Positions 1-12,191 are shown, counted from the stretch's first letter. The stretch is DNA of 64,000 nucleotides from Talpa occidentalis (GCF_014898055.3 NW_023601212.1:42210329-42274328), one strand, 5' to 3'. Notes: a model not told the origin generated them from the sequence alone. A program made the numbers and translations.

Positions 1-222
1 AAATACCGGATGGTCTCACTCATAGCGGGAATCTAGAGAACTTAAATAAGGGACCAGGAAAATGAATAACTATAAGAAAGTGAAAATCAAAATCAACAAA
101 AAACTATGAACCAGAGACACTTTTTGGGGAGTGGGGGGCGGGAGGGGAGGGATTGAGGTCAGAATGGGGGGGTTGCAATTGTATGGGAAATATAAAAATA
201 AAATTTATTATTAAAAAAAAAA
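1..222 (+). repeat. L1 3' end (ORF2 tail and 3' UTR) with poly(A)
   Basis: The block matches the 3' ends of the other L1 copies in the window, for example 39,360-39,570. It has the end of ORF2, a G-rich 3' UTR run at 125-175, and an A-rich tail at 212-222. The element enters from the left edge, so its 5' part is not visible. Confidence 0.9.
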
Positions 223-639
223 GAAACTGAGAACAGACACAGCACTGTGAAAATTGATAGTCATGTTAAAAGAAAATGCTGACTTTTGAGCAGCAAGAGT
301 TCTACCGATTATCCCTTGAACATCCTTCCCTCCATCCTACCTTCCTGTTTCTGCTCTCACACGCTGCTCGCCCTGGGCTCACGCTGGTCTTGAGAGTTCT
401 TGCACTATCCGGGAAAGCTCCTGCTCAGGACCTTCCCGCCGACAATCCTACTGCTGAGAACACTCTCAGGCCCACATGGACCCGTGGCTCTGTTTATTCT
501 AGGCCCTAGAAGGACAAATCACTGAAGAGCAGGAGTAGCTTTTACAAAAGTAAATTAGATCTTGTCCTTCAAAGGGCACCTGCTCCCCCTAACAGTGGAG
601 TGAAATTCCATGCCCTCCTGAAGCCACTATGTAAACAGA
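223..639. other. No recognised feature
   Basis: I see no gene or familiar repeat here. The short open frame at 276-509 has no recognisable domain and no paralogue in the window. Confidence 0.5.
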
Positions 640-1020
640 GAGGAAGCACTCAAAAGGCAACTTGTACAACTACTCTATGACCCAGCAATCCTTTCTCAGA
701 GTATATTAAAGGGAAGTGAAAACAGGACGTTGCAGAAATACTTGCATTCACCAGTTCACTACAGCATTACTCACAATACAAAACATGGAAAGAGCCTAAA
801 TATCCATCCACGCATGAATGAATAAAGAAGCTGTGAGATTATATACATGTGACTATTATTCACCCAAGAGAAAGAAGGATATCAGTCTATTTATTATTCA
901 GTCAGGTGAAAGAAGAAAATCCTGCCATTTGAGACCACAAGGATGGAGCTTGAAATAAACCAGACAGTGAAAGACAAATTGGGCATGGTGTCATTTATAT
1001 TAGTATCTAAAAAAAACCCA
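640..1020 (+). repeat. Old L1 3' fragment
   Basis: Degenerate coding sequence of the ORF2 C-terminus is visible. It corresponds to the region around 11,110-11,330 of the younger L1 at 9,631-11,612 (bases for DPAI, then the segment before YSAF) but is strongly diverged. Confidence 0.65.
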
Positions 1021-1740
1021 GAAATTCTAAACCTCAAAGTACATCCTTTAGTGAGGGCCCTACTGACTTCACCGTTTTGGTGGGACCAGAACTCCTGCTA
1101 TAAAATTGGTGCTGCCTCAGGTCATTGTACTTGCTGATTCCTCTTCTTCTAACACTCTTTCCTCAGGAATTCATCCCAGCTCTCAATAGCTACCTCACAT
1201 CCACCTTCTCCAGTAGCTTATCCCAGAGAGGTCTCTGGAAACTGTTTTTCCCTTTACTTGCATTCTCTGGATATGGAGAGGTGCTTGTCCCTGTTTCCTT
1301 TGGACTGGAAATCACACTGTAATATCATTTAATATCACTAGACTAAGCCATTATCTGACCTACCAGCCTGACTTACATAGAAACAAGAGGAAGGTTCACA
1401 CACACCAGGGACTTTCTGCATTGTACAAACACCACTTTGGAAAGGAACTGTAGTATCCAATTATGTGAGTGATGAGTGTTATATGACTCAGAAGTTCCAC
1501 CACAGAGGAATTCTCTGGAAAGTGCAGCATGAGGCACATTCAAGGACATTTGGTAAGTGAAATGTTCCTGATCCACAGTAGGGTGAATACCCTAAATGTG
1601 ACACCCACTAGGTGGACGCTGCCATTGTCAGAGGAATGGGAGAGACATGCAACTGCTCCTACCAACCTAGATGAATCTCAGAAGCATGAACAGAAGAAAC
1701 CGGAGCTGCCATCATGGAAAGCCACTGGATTTACCTTAAA
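1021..1740. other. No recognised feature
   Basis: Unique-looking sequence between two old L1 fragments. It may include a diverged L1 segment, but I cannot place it. The short open frames here are not convincing. Confidence 0.4.
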
Positions 1741-1744
1741 AAGC

Positions 1745-2215
1745 TAAAACTGGAAATACTATATACCCAGTGATCCCACTCTTGGGCTTATATCCAGAGA
1801 ATACAAATCATCAACTCAAAATAATTACATGCTCCACAATGCTCAGAGTGACACTGTTCACAATAGCAAGGACATAATGGCACCTAAATGCACATAATCA
1901 GATGATTGGATCAATAAGTTATGGTCTATCCACTCCTATTCAGCCAAAAGGATAGATGAAATGCAGCCCATTTCCCACAAAATGTTGAGAAATTAGGGAA
2001 TTATGTACAGTAAAGTAAGTGGGAATGATAAAAACAAGTATTGGGTATTTACATAGCAGACAATTCAGTAAAGTGGAAATACTTCCAAAAACTAGTGGAC
2101 TCAGTAATCATGTGAGGGCTCTGATGTTAACAGGGGGGTGGGAGAGGAAGGGACAGTAGGATATAAGGGATGGGGAAGAAATTCAAAACAATAAAAAGAG
2201 TGTTATCTCTCCTCA
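1745..2215 (+). repeat. Old L1 3' end
   Basis: The order resembles the end of L1 ORF2 followed by a 3' UTR: a segment resembling PSDPTLGLISR-type coding, then a purine-rich G run at 2,130-2,170 and an A-rich end. It is very diverged from the younger L1s in this window. Confidence 0.55.
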
Positions 2216-2360
2216 CAGCACTCCCATATTGTCACTCTGAAAACCAAGAAAATATTTTATAAAGAAAACCTGGAGAAAAGGAAACAAACATAGAAATATA
2301 TGCACAGAGAATTCCATTTATATGAAGTGTTAAAAAAAAAAGCAACAGTTGTATATATTT

Positions 2361-2615
2361 GTGGCCTCTCTGGTGCCTAGGGGTTAAGTCTCAGTGCTCT
2401 GGCCTGGAAGGCTTACCAGAGTACCATGAGTTCGATCCCAGGCTAAGGAGCTAAACCACATATGGCTCAGTAGACCTCTCTTGTCTCACCTGCTGCTCCC
2501 CTCGGCAGTGTATTTAAGTGGATCAACTGAGCTGCTCCCCACTCTGCCTCTGGTCAATCAACTGACCACCTGCCTCTCTGGCCTACACCCCAGTTCTTCT
2601 AAGTGAAAAGAAATA
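2361..2615 (+). repeat. tRNA-derived SINE
   Basis: It opens with a tRNA-like head (ggttaag at the A-box position, gttcgatccc at the B-box position) and a body ending in the Pol III-type SINE tail shared with 63,460-63,740. A copy lacking its 5' head lies at 17,547-17,665. It is more diverged from the SINEs at 11,917, 22,490 and 60,292, so it is a second subfamily. Confidence 0.8.
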
Positions 2616-2681
2616 AGATTTTTGAAAACCAATTATATAAATTTCTCCAGACATTCTATAGCATAAAAGTGAAAATATGTA

Positions 2682-3090
2682 TGTAGGGTAAGGTAAAAGG
2701 TATCAGGCTTTTCTGCCCCCTGCCATCAGGATAGATGACGGAACCCTGCGGGCCTGAATGCATGCCTGATGGCGGGCACCTGGAGTAGGGTGTGGGCCTA
2801 GGTAGATGGGATTTGACTGGGCTTTTAAGGGCGGCATCACGGGGACACCAGCAGGAGAAGCCAAGAACCAACAGAAGTCGAGAGCGAAGCAGAGAAGAGA
2901 GCCCAGATAGAGTGAAGGCTTGCTGGGGGCTGGGAGGCCTGCCAGCCTCCCGGCCTCCCAGCACCCTTGCCTGCTGTGTAGCTGGTAATCCCAATAAAAG
3001 ACCTGCAAAAACCACTGAGGACTCTGATTCCTACTTTACCCGGTCTGCTGGATCAGAAAACCTGCACTGTGTCCTGTCCAGCCCTTTACA
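2682..3090 (+). mobile_element. Solo LTR 1 of an endogenous retrovirus-like family
   Basis: A 409-bp insertion starting TGTAGGG and ending CTTTACA (TGTA...TACA ends), with a 5-bp target duplication ATGTA at 2,677-2,681 and 3,091-3,095. The paralogous site at 17,730-17,734 is empty with a single ATGTA, which proves insertion. Inside is an aataaaa polyadenylation signal near 2,993. It belongs to the same family as 3,679-4,029. Confidence 0.9.
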
Positions 3091-3678
3091 ATGTATAAAA
3101 GGATGTTGATGATAGACAGAGAGAGGCAAAGAGGGAAAGACAGACAAATGGGAGTGTGGGAGTGGGGAGATGCACTTGGATGTTTAATTGCTTAAGTTGG
3201 GTGGTGAATAGATGTAATATTCCTGCTTGAAATATGGTCTATGCTATTTTGAATGGCTAAATCATCACACACTCACACAACATCCTCCCCACACACCTTA
3301 AGGAACTCACAGGAGAGACAGAGCTGGATAGCTGCTCAGGTATTGGTAGAGTCTACTCCCATCCTCTGGTCAAGGTCACTGTGACCCCGGGGTTCCTACA
3401 CTGGAGTTTCAGTTACACCTCTGTGTGTCCCACCTCTGCTGAACTTTCTTGGCTCCCAAGATCCTGTGTCAAACCCAGCTCAGCACCTGTCCCAATCTTA
3501 TTCTTTCTCTGCACCCAGCTTGTTGCTGGTACCACCTACAGCCCCATCACCCTGGCCAGATGTGGGCAGCAGCCAGTCCTCCTGCCACACTCACTGTGTT
3601 TTAAGGCTTTACCTGATGCCTCTTCTTCTATTGCCTCCTCTCCTTCTCAGGCACCACCTGATTCTCATCTTGACATTC

Positions 3679-4029
3679 TGTAGGATATACGATTTTCAGG
3701 CTTTTCTGCCCTCCAGCCATTAGGATTGCATGCCTGATGGTAGGCACCTGCATTTTGTTACATTGTTATATTCAGTTGTATTGTTTACTTTATGAGCCAT
3801 GGCTACAGTATATATATTAGCCAAGAGAAGCAGAGGAAGGAGAGAGAGAGCACCAGAGAGCCCAGAAAGAGGAAGAAGCAAAGACTTGATAGGGCCTGAG
3901 AGGCCTGCCTGCCGTGTACCTGGTAGAATCCCAATAAATCCCTGAAAAATTCACTGAGGGCTCCAGGACTCTCCTTCACCTGTCTGCTCCAATCATAGAA
4001 AACCTGCTCTGTGCCTTCCTGGCACTACA
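3679..4029 (+). mobile_element. Solo LTR 2, same family as LTR 1
   Basis: A 351-bp insertion with TGTAGGA...ACTACA ends and the target duplication CATTC at 3,674-3,678 and 4,030-4,034. The paralogue has one CATTC at 18,319-18,323 and no insert. It shares with LTR 1 the opening pyrimidine-rich motif, a block around gcatgcctgatgg, an aataaa signal, and the closing segment before the terminal TACA. A TATA-like run lies near 3,810. Confidence 0.9.
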
Positions 4030-4969
4030 CATTCTTAGACATCAAACCTGGCCCTCCTCTGGTCTCTTGGGGTCCAGGATTGCTCTGCTAGACCAACCTC
4101 CACAGTGGCCACCACCACAGTGAAATGACCTGACTCTCCCCTGTTCAAATCCTGCACTGACTTCCCGCCATCCTGCTTCTACTACCCAACATTTCTTACC
4201 TGTTTTGTGTACCTGGTGCCTTGGCAGGGAATTGACAAGCTTCATTGTTTTTCATTTTCTAGGATTGGCAGTGCTACCTCCATTACAGGACAAAAAGGCT
4301 TGGAGAGAACAATCAACTACCAAGTATCTCCTTGTGTGTCTTGTTGCAAAGCCCTTAATACTCTGTGATGTAAGATCCAGAAGCTGCAACTGTTAGCAAG
4401 TTTACACACAAGGTGTGCCTCTATTGAATTTTGATTTTATTTGACAGATGAGTGAACTGAGTTCAGAGAGGCAAAGTCACTTCCCCAAAGCCACCCAGCA
4501 GGTCTGGATGTCCCATTTCCTGATCCCTTTCCCTGTATCTGGCCTCCCTCCCTCCCCACTGACCTGTGGAAGTAACCACTCTGGGTGTGGGTGATGTCTT
4601 GAGGGAGGTGAGTGAGCTCTTGAGTGGAGATCATCCTGGATTAAGAGGGGTGTGGAGGCAGGTCTGGCTTCACAGGAGAATCCTGATGTCCTGGTAGAGC
4701 CAATTTATCCCTCATCCCCACTCTTTGGGCTCAGTCCCTCATGTCTTATTAGGGCTCCTGGTAATTGCTGCACAGGTTGCTCCTGCTGAGCCTGCCTCTT
4801 TGGAGCAGAGGCTGGGGAATTAGCTCTGGGTTTCCCTCTGCTGCTGAACTCTGTGTGCTGGGACCTCCATCTTTAGGGGACCGCCCAGCTCTGTTAGGCC
4901 TGCCCATCACTGGGTATGTTGGTGGTTCCTCACTGCTCGGAGCAATATCTTGCTAATTTTTGTTTTAAC

Positions 4970-5222
4970 TTTTAATTGAGGTGAAATTCATATAGTATAA
5001 AATCAACAATTCATGCTTAATTGTGCTTTCTTCTGAAGTCATGTGGTTTATAACATTGTAGACATTTCAGGTGTACAGCTGAATACTGTGTGATCCCTAC
5101 ACTCTTCATTCTAATCACTTCTAAAAGCCTAGTTTCCATCACCTTAAAATTGACCCCATCTACCTGTTTCACCCATCAGATCCTCCTTCCCCTCTGGAAA
5201 TGACCATTTTTCTTGTCAAAAT
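4970..5222 (-). repeat. Old L1 3' UTR-like fragment
   Basis: This AT-rich block resembles antisense 3' ends of old mammalian L1s. It is conserved in the duplicated copy at 19,262-19,535, so it was there before the duplication. Confidence 0.55.
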
Positions 5223-5445
5223 GTAAAAATTTATTTTTTCTTTCTTTTTTTTCTTTCTTTTTTAAATAATAAATTTTATTTTTATATTCCCCATACATTT
5301 GCAACCCCCCAATTCTGACCCCAATCCCTCCCCTCCTGCCCCCCACTCCCCAAAAAGTGTCTCTGGTTCATAGTTTTTGTTGATTTTGATTTTCACTTTC
5401 TTATAGTTATTCATTTTCCTGGTCCTTTATTTAAGATTTCTAGAT

Positions 5446-8400
5446 TCCTGCTATGAGTGAGACCATCCGGTATTTTTCTTTTTCTTTCTGGCTTATTTCA
5501 CTGAGCACGATCCCTTCCAGCGCCATCCATGTTGCTGCAAATTGCATGTGTTTATCTTTTTTGAATGCTGAGTAATATTCCATGGTATATATGTACCACA
5601 TCTTCTTGATCGAGTCATCCACCTTTGGGCATTTAGGCTGTTTCCAAAGCTTAGCTATTGTAAATAGTGCTGCTATAAACATATGGGTGCAGGTGTTCTT
5701 TGGAATGGATGTTTCTGTGTCCTTTGGGTAAATACCTAGGAGTGGAATTGCTGGATCATCTGGAAGGTCTATGTTTAGTAGGTCCAGAAACCTCCACACA
5801 CAGCTCTCCATAGTGGTTGGACCAGTTTGCACTCCCACCAACAGTGCAGGAGAGTTCCTTTTTCTCCACACCCTCACCAACATTTGTTGTTGCTAGTTTT
5901 TTTAATATGTGCCATTTTCACTGGTGTAAGATGTTATCTCATGGTAATTTTGATTTGTGTTTCCCTGATTACAAGTGATGTTGAACATTTTTTCATATGC
6001 CTGTTGGCCATTTGCATTTCCTGTTCAGAGAAGTTTCTTTTTAGCTCTTCTGCCCATTTTTTGACTGGATTATTTTCTTTGTTGTTGTTGAGTCTCATCA
6101 GCTCTTTGCAGATTTTTGTGATCAGTCCTTTATCATTAGTGTTGTGTGCAAAAATGTTCTCCCAGTCGGTGGGGTTTCACTTTGTTTTTGTTATTGTCTC
6201 TTTTGCTGTGCAGAAGCTCTTTAATTTGATGTAGTCCCAGCTGTTTATCTTTGCCTTCACTATCACTGCTTTGGGTGATGTGTCTGTAAAGATGTCTTTG
6301 ATGTGCATATCACGTAGTGTTTCGCCTATATTTCCTTCTATGTATTTTATGGTTTCAGGTCTTATGTCTAGTTCTTTAATCCATTTTGAGATGGTTTTTG
6401 TGTATGGTGTGAGGTAGTGGTCAAGCTTCATTCTTTTGCATGTAGCGACCCAGTTTTCCCAGCACCATTTATTGTACAGACTAGTCTTTGCTCCTTTGTC
6501 AAATATTAGTTGACCATAAATCTGTGGGTTTATTTCTGGTTTTCTATTCGATTCCATTGGTCTTATGTCTGTTCTTGTTCCAATACCATGCAGTTTTGAT
6601 GATTATGGCTTTGTAGTATAGTTTGAAGTCTGGGAGTGTGATGCCTCCATTCCCTTCTTTTTTTTTTCAGGAGAGCTTTGGCTATTCGGGGTTTTTTGTG
6701 ATTCCATATGAATTTCATCAATAATTGTTCTATTTCTTTGAAATGACATTGAAATTTTGATGGGAATAGCATTGAATCTGTATATTTCTTTTGGTAGGAT
6801 GGCCATTTTAATAATGTTTATTCTTCCAATCCATGAGCAGGGGATGTCTTTTCATTTCTTTGTGTCTTCTTCTATTTCTTTTAACAGTGTTTTATAGTTT
6901 TCCTTGTATAGGTCCTTTACCTCTTTTGTTAGATTTATTCGCAAATACTTGTTTTTTTTGTTTTGATAATAAAAGGGATGTTTTTTTTTTATTACTTCTT
7001 CAGATTTATTGTTTGTGTATAGGAAGGCTACTGACTTTTGTGTATTGATTTTGTATCCTGCCACTTTACTGAACTGATTGATGAGTTGAATTAGTTTTTC
7101 TGTGGAGTTTTTGGGGTTCTCTATGTATATTATCATATCATCTGCAAATAGTGATAGTTTGACTTCTTCTGTTCCTATTTGGATTCCTTGTATGTCTTTC
7201 TCTTGTCTTATTGCTCTGGCTAGGACTTCCAGTATTATATTGAAAAGCAGTGGTGAGAGTGGACATCCTTGTCTTGTTCCAGATCTTAATGGAATTGCTT
7301 TCAGCTTTTCGCCATTGAGAATGATACTGGCTATTGGCTTGTCATATATGGCCTTCATGATGTTGAGGTACGTTCCTTGTATCCCAAGAATTTCAAGGGC
7401 TTTTATCATGAATGGGTGTTGCACTTTGTCGAAAGCTTTCTCAGCATCTATTGATATTATCATATGGTTTTTTTATTTCTTTTTGTTGATGTGTGGGATA
7501 ACGTTGATTGATTTTTGGATGTGAAACCATCCTTGTGTCCCTGGCATGAATCCTACTTGGTCGTGGTGAATTATCTTATTGATACTTTGTTGGATTCTGA
7601 TAGCTAAAATTTTATTGAGGATTTTTGCATCAGTGATCATTAGGGAGATAGGCCTATAGTTTTCCTTTTTTGTGTTGTCCTTGTTCGGTTTTGGTATTAG
7701 TGTAATGTTGGCTTCATAGAACATGTTTGGTATTGTCCCTTCCTTCTCAATTTTTTTGAAGAGTTTGTGAAAGATAGGCACTAATTCGTCTCTGAATGTT
7801 TGGTAGAATTCATTTGTAAATCCATCAGGTCCTGGGCTTTTGTTTTTGGGGAGGTTTTTGATTACCAATTCAATTTTGCTGCTTGTAATTGGTCTGTTTA
7901 GGTGTTCTATTTCTTCTTTATCTAGCTTTGGGTGATTGTAGAGTTGTTGGAATTTGTCCATCTCCTCTAGATTGTTGAACTTGTTTCCATATAACTGTTC
8001 ATAGTAGTTACTGATTATTCTTTTGATTTCTGCTGTGTCTGTTGTGATTTCTCCTCTTTCATTTTTGATCCTGTTTATTTGTGCTTTCTCCCTTTATTCC
8101 TTTGTGAGCCTGGCTAGGGTTTTGTCTACTTTATTGATTTTTTCAAAGAACCAGCTCTTGGTTTCATTGATCTTTTGGATTATTTTTTTATTTTCAATTT
8201 CATTTTTTTCTGCTTTGGTTTTTATTATTTCTTTTCTTCTACTGGTTTTGGGGTTTTTATGTTTTTCTTTTCTAGATCTTTGAGCTTCGAGATTAGGTTG
8301 TTTCTTTGAGTTCTTTCTTATTTCTTGGTGTGAGCTTCTATTGCTATATATTTTGCTCTTATTACTGCTTTTGCTGCATCCCATACATTTAGGAAATTGG

Positions 8401-9243
8401 TGTCCTCCTTGTCATTCAATTCAAAGAATTTTTTAATTTCTTCTTTGATCTCCTCATTAGTCCAATGGTCTTCCAGTAGTGTGGTTTTCAATCTCCATGA
8501 GGTAGGAGATTTCCTTGCCTTCTTTTTATGGTTTATTTCTAGTTTGATGCCTGCATGGTCAGAAAAGATGGTTGGTATGATTTCAATCTTGGTGAATCTG
8601 TTGATATTTGTCATGTGCCCCAGTATGTGATTGATCCTGGAGAATGATCCGTGTGCGCTTGAGAAAAATGTGTACTCCGTTTTTTGGGGGTTTAGTGTTC
8701 TATAGATGTCTGTTAAGCCCCAATGCTCTAGGTCCTTATTTAGAGCTTTAGTTTCTTTACTTATTTTTTGTCTTGTTGATCTATCCATTGTTGATAGTGG
8801 TGTGTTGAAGTCTCCCACTACGTATGTGTTTTCTCTGATGTCTGTTTTCAGAGATGACAACAGTTGTCTAATATATTTTGGTGCTCCTTCGTTTGATGAG
8901 TATATGTTAATGAGTGTTATTTCTTCTTGAACTATTGTCCCTTGATCATAATGTAGTGACCATTGGGGTCTGTCTTTATTTTTTCGAGTTTGAAATCTGT
9001 TTTATCTGATATAAGTATAGCTGTTCCTGCTTTCTTTTTTGGTCCATTTGCTTGTAGGATTATTTTCCATCCTTTAACTTTGAGTCTATTTTTATCTTTT
9101 GTAGCTAAATGTGTTTCCTGGAGACAGCAAAAGGTTGGGTTTTGTTTCTTAATCCAGGCTGCAACACTGTGTCTTTTTATTGAAGAGTTTAGTCCATTGA
9201 CATTTAGAGTTAATATTGATATGTTAGCATCTGTATTTGCCAT
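5446..9243 (-). pseudogene. L1 A ORF2 (endonuclease-reverse transcriptase), disrupted
   Basis: This is the remnant of the L1 protein that nicks target DNA and reverse-transcribes L1 RNA. The start at 9,243 gives the typical ORF2 N-terminus (MANTDANISILTLNVNGLN). The endonuclease part runs to about 8,320. The reverse-transcriptase fingers and palm lie at 7,961-6,852, with the catalytic FADD motif near 7,150. The C-terminal domain with a Cys-poor WxxH-type tail runs to 5,446. It is split into at least seven frame segments by frameshifts and stops, so it cannot encode an active protein. The length from start to stop fits about 1,270 codons, the usual L1 ORF2 size. Confidence 0.9.
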
Positions 9244-9312
9244 TGTGTTTGTCTTTCCTTTGATTTTATTTATTTATTCTTTTTATAACTTTTTTTTGGC
9301 CTTCTTTCGTTG

Positions 9313-9630
9313 TTATTCATCCCTCTGAGGTTCTGGCTTTAGGACTCCTTGTAGTATTTTTTGGAGTGGGGGTTTAGTCGTAATGAAATTCCAGAGTTTC
9401 TGTTTGTCTGGGAAGGTCCTTATTCTTTCTTCATAGAGGAAGGAGAGATTTGCAGGATAGAGTATTCTTGGTTGGCATCTGTTTTCTTGGAGTCTGTTGA
9501 CTATGTCCCTCCATTCTCTGCTTGCCTGTAGTGTTTCTTTGGAGAAGTCTGATATCAGCCTGATTGGTTTTCCTTTGAATGTTATATGTTTCTTCCCTCT
9601 TGTCAGCTTCATTATTTTTTCCTTGTCCTG
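9313..9630 (-). pseudogene. L1 A ORF1 C-terminal fragment
   Basis: The open frame encodes the C-terminal domain of the L1 RNA-binding chaperone, with recognisable [10 protein letters not shown] and FPDKQKLW segments, ending at 9,313. The coiled coil and RRM are missing because the element is cut at 9,630. Confidence 0.85.
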
Positions 9631-11612
9631 GAAGTCCTAGCCAGAGCAATAAGACAAGAGAAAGACATACAAGGAATCCAAATAGGAAAAGAAGAAGTCA
9701 AACTATCACTATTTGCAGATGATATGATAATATACATAGAGAACCCCAATAACTCCATAGAAAAACTAATTCAAATCATCAATCTGTTCAGTAAAGTGGC
9801 AGGATACAATTCAACATGGAAAAGTCAGTAGCCTTCCTATACACAAACAATAAATCTGAAGAGGAAGAAATAAAAAAAAACATCCATTTTATTATCAAAA
9901 CAAAAAAAAATCAAATACTTGGGAATAAATCTAACAAAGAGGTAAAGGACTTATACAAAGAAAAGTATAAAACACTGTTAAAAGAAATAGAAGATGACGC
10001 AAAGAAATGGAAAGACATACCCTACTCATGGATTGGAAGAATAAACATTATTAAATGGCCATCCTACCAAAAGCAATATACAGATTCATTACTATTCCAA
10101 TCAAAATTTCAATGTCATTCTTCAAAGAAATAGAACGATTATTGATGAAATTCATATGGAATCACCAAAAACCCCAAATAGCCAAAGCTCTCCTGAAAAA
10201 AAAAGAAGGGAATGGTGGCATCACACTCCCAGACTTCAAACTATATTACAAAGGATAATCTTCAAAACTGCATGGTATTGGAACAAGAACAGACATAAGA
10301 CCAATGGAATCGAATAGAAAATCCAGAAATAAACCCACAGATTTATGGTCAACTAATCTTTGACAATGGAGCAAAGACTATGCATCGGAGCAAAGAAAGT
10401 TTGTTCAATAAATGGTGCTGGGAAAACTGGGTCGCTACATGCAAAAGAATGAAGCTTGACCACTACCTCACACCATACACAAAAATCAACTCAAAATGAA
10501 TTAAAGATCTAGACATAAGACCTGAAACCATAAAATACATAGAAGGAAATATAGGCGAAACACTACGTGATATGCACATCAAAGACATCTTTACAGACAC
10601 ATCACCCAAAGCAGTGATAGTGAAGGCAAAGATAAACAGCTGGGACTACATCAAATTAAAGAGCTTCTGCACAGCAAAAGAGACAATAACAAAAACAAAG
10701 TAAAAACCCCACCGGCTGGGAGAACATTTTTGCACACAACACTAATGATAAAGGACTGATCACAAAAACCTGCAAAGAGCTAATGAGACTCAACAACAAC
10801 AAAGAAAATAATCCAGTCAAAAAATGGGCAGAAGAGCTAAAAAGAAAATTCTCTGAAAAGGAAATGCAAATGGCCAACAGGCATATGAAAAAATGTTCAA
10901 CATCACTTGTCATCAGGGAAACGCAAATCAAAACTACCATGAGATACCATCTTACACCAGTGAGAATGGCACATATTAAAAAAACTAGCAACAACAAATG
11001 TTGGCGAGGGTGTGGAGAAAAAGGAACTCTCCTGCACTGGTGGTGGGAGTGCAAACTGGTCCAACCACTATGGAGAACTGTGTGTGGAGATTTCTGGACC
11101 TACTAAACATAGAGCTTCCATATGATCCAGCAATTCCACTCCTAGGTATTTACCCAAAGGACACAGAAACAGTAATTCCAAAGAACACCTGCACCCCTAT
11201 GTTTACAGCAGCACTATTTACAATAGCTAAGCTATGGAAACAACCTAAATGCCCAAAAATAGATGACTGGGTCAAGAAGATGTGGTATATATACACCATG
11301 GAATATTACTCAGCATTCAAAAAAGATAAACACATGCAATTTGCAGCAACATGATGGCGCTGGAAGGGATCATGCTCAGCGAAATAAGCCAGAAAGAAAA
11401 AGAAAAATACGGGATGGTCTCACTCATAGCAGGAATCTAGAAAACTTAAGGGACCAGGAAAAAGAATAACTATGAGAAAGAAAATATCAAAATCGACAAA
11501 CAACTATGAACCAGAGACACTCTATGGCGGGTGGGGGCCGGGGAAAGGAGGGCTTGGGGTCAAAATAAGGGGGTTGTAATTGTATGGGGAATATAAAAAA
11601 TAAAATTAAAAA
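9631..11612 (+). mobile_element. L1 element C, 3' part from the RT domain to the A-tail
   Basis: It begins in the ORF2 reverse-transcriptase domain ([17 protein letters not shown] frame, FADD motif) and runs through a frameshifted ORF2 C-terminus to a 3' UTR and A-rich end at about 11,600. It lies head-to-head with L1 A: base 9,631 pairs with 7,229 of L1 A in inverted orientation. The inner part (from about 10,700) matches 55,310-56,200 almost exactly; the outer part is closer to L1 A. Confidence 0.9.
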
Positions 11613-11905
11613 TATATTTAGTATTTTCTCATCTTACATCATCTTCCTAACAGTCATGTATATGCTACAGTTTTACTCTTATTCCAAACATTTGTGCCAC
11701 TAAATTTGTGGTATTTAGTTACAGAAGCACTAGAAAACTAACACCAAATGAACTATTCATTCAAAATAATACATAAATAGTTAACATCAAAAAAAAGGAA
11801 ATTCAGTTTCATTTACTCAGTGTGCATTGGTAAAACACAAATATTACAAACTAGTTAGCTGGCTTGTGCTATGCCAAGGAACATAATTGGGAAATACCAT
11901 CCCCT
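11613..11905. other. Old interspersed-repeat debris
   Basis: At about 11,695-11,745 there is a short piece resembling a MaLR LTR 3' end (compare 59,820-59,870: ttgtggtatttagttacagaa-like). The rest is not recognised. The mirrored copy is at about 55,010-55,300. Confidence 0.45.
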
Positions 11906-11916
11906 GTGATAACTTA

Positions 11917-12191
11917 TTTTTTTTTAAGATTTATTTATTTATGTATACAAGAACGGGGGTACTGGCCAGATGTGCGGTAGGGTGAGAGGTTTCACCAGAG
12001 ACAGATAGGGGAACAGAACAGGAAGACTGATGAAATACACTGCTGAGGGGAGCAGCAGGCATGACAGGAGAGGTCTGCGGTGCCATATGGGATCCTCGCC
12101 GGCCAGCTGGGATGGAACCTGCGTGCAGAGGCTGTGGACAGCTTCACAGCGCTGCGCTCAACTGCCTGCGCCAGCAGGGAAGGCCCCTTCC
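11917..12191 (-). repeat. tRNA-derived SINE with target duplication
   Basis: Antisense SINE with its A-rich tail at the left (ttttttttaagatttatttattt). The 11-bp target duplication gtgataactta is at 11,906-11,916 and 12,192-12,202. It is mirrored at 54,723-54,997. Confidence 0.9.

Larger units (their letters stand above)
2504..5228. repeat. Duplicated non-coding block, copy A
   Basis: The block aligns in the same orientation with 17,547-19,540 and in reverse with 47,372-49,365. Shared landmarks include the region near 3,096-3,250 (17,735-17,900), the CT-rich block near 3,400-3,680 (18,000-18,320), and an old L1 piece at its end. Copy A holds two solo LTRs missing from the other copies. It is cut on the right by the L1 at 5,229. 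In copy B the block lies upstream of an OR gene, so it probably marks an OR duplication unit. Confidence 0.85.
5229..9630 (-). mobile_element. L1 element A, 5'-truncated in ORF1
   Basis: A T-rich run at 5,229-5,275 is the antisense A-tail. Next come the 3' UTR, ORF2 read right to left, the ORF1-ORF2 gap, and the end of ORF1 up to 9,630. There the sequence switches abruptly to a second L1 in the opposite orientation. The comparison with copy B of the duplicated block shows that the element inserted at about 5,228. Confidence 0.92.

Noticed and set aside
2656..3109. Overlapping open frames of 100-119 codons on both strands
   Set aside because: They lie inside solo LTR 1 and vanish in the paralogous copies that lack the LTR.
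5229..11612. One twin-primed L1 spanning L1 A and L1 C
   Set aside because: Both outer ends have their own A-tail and 3' UTR, and the two parts overlap in content; twin priming leaves one tail and no overlap.
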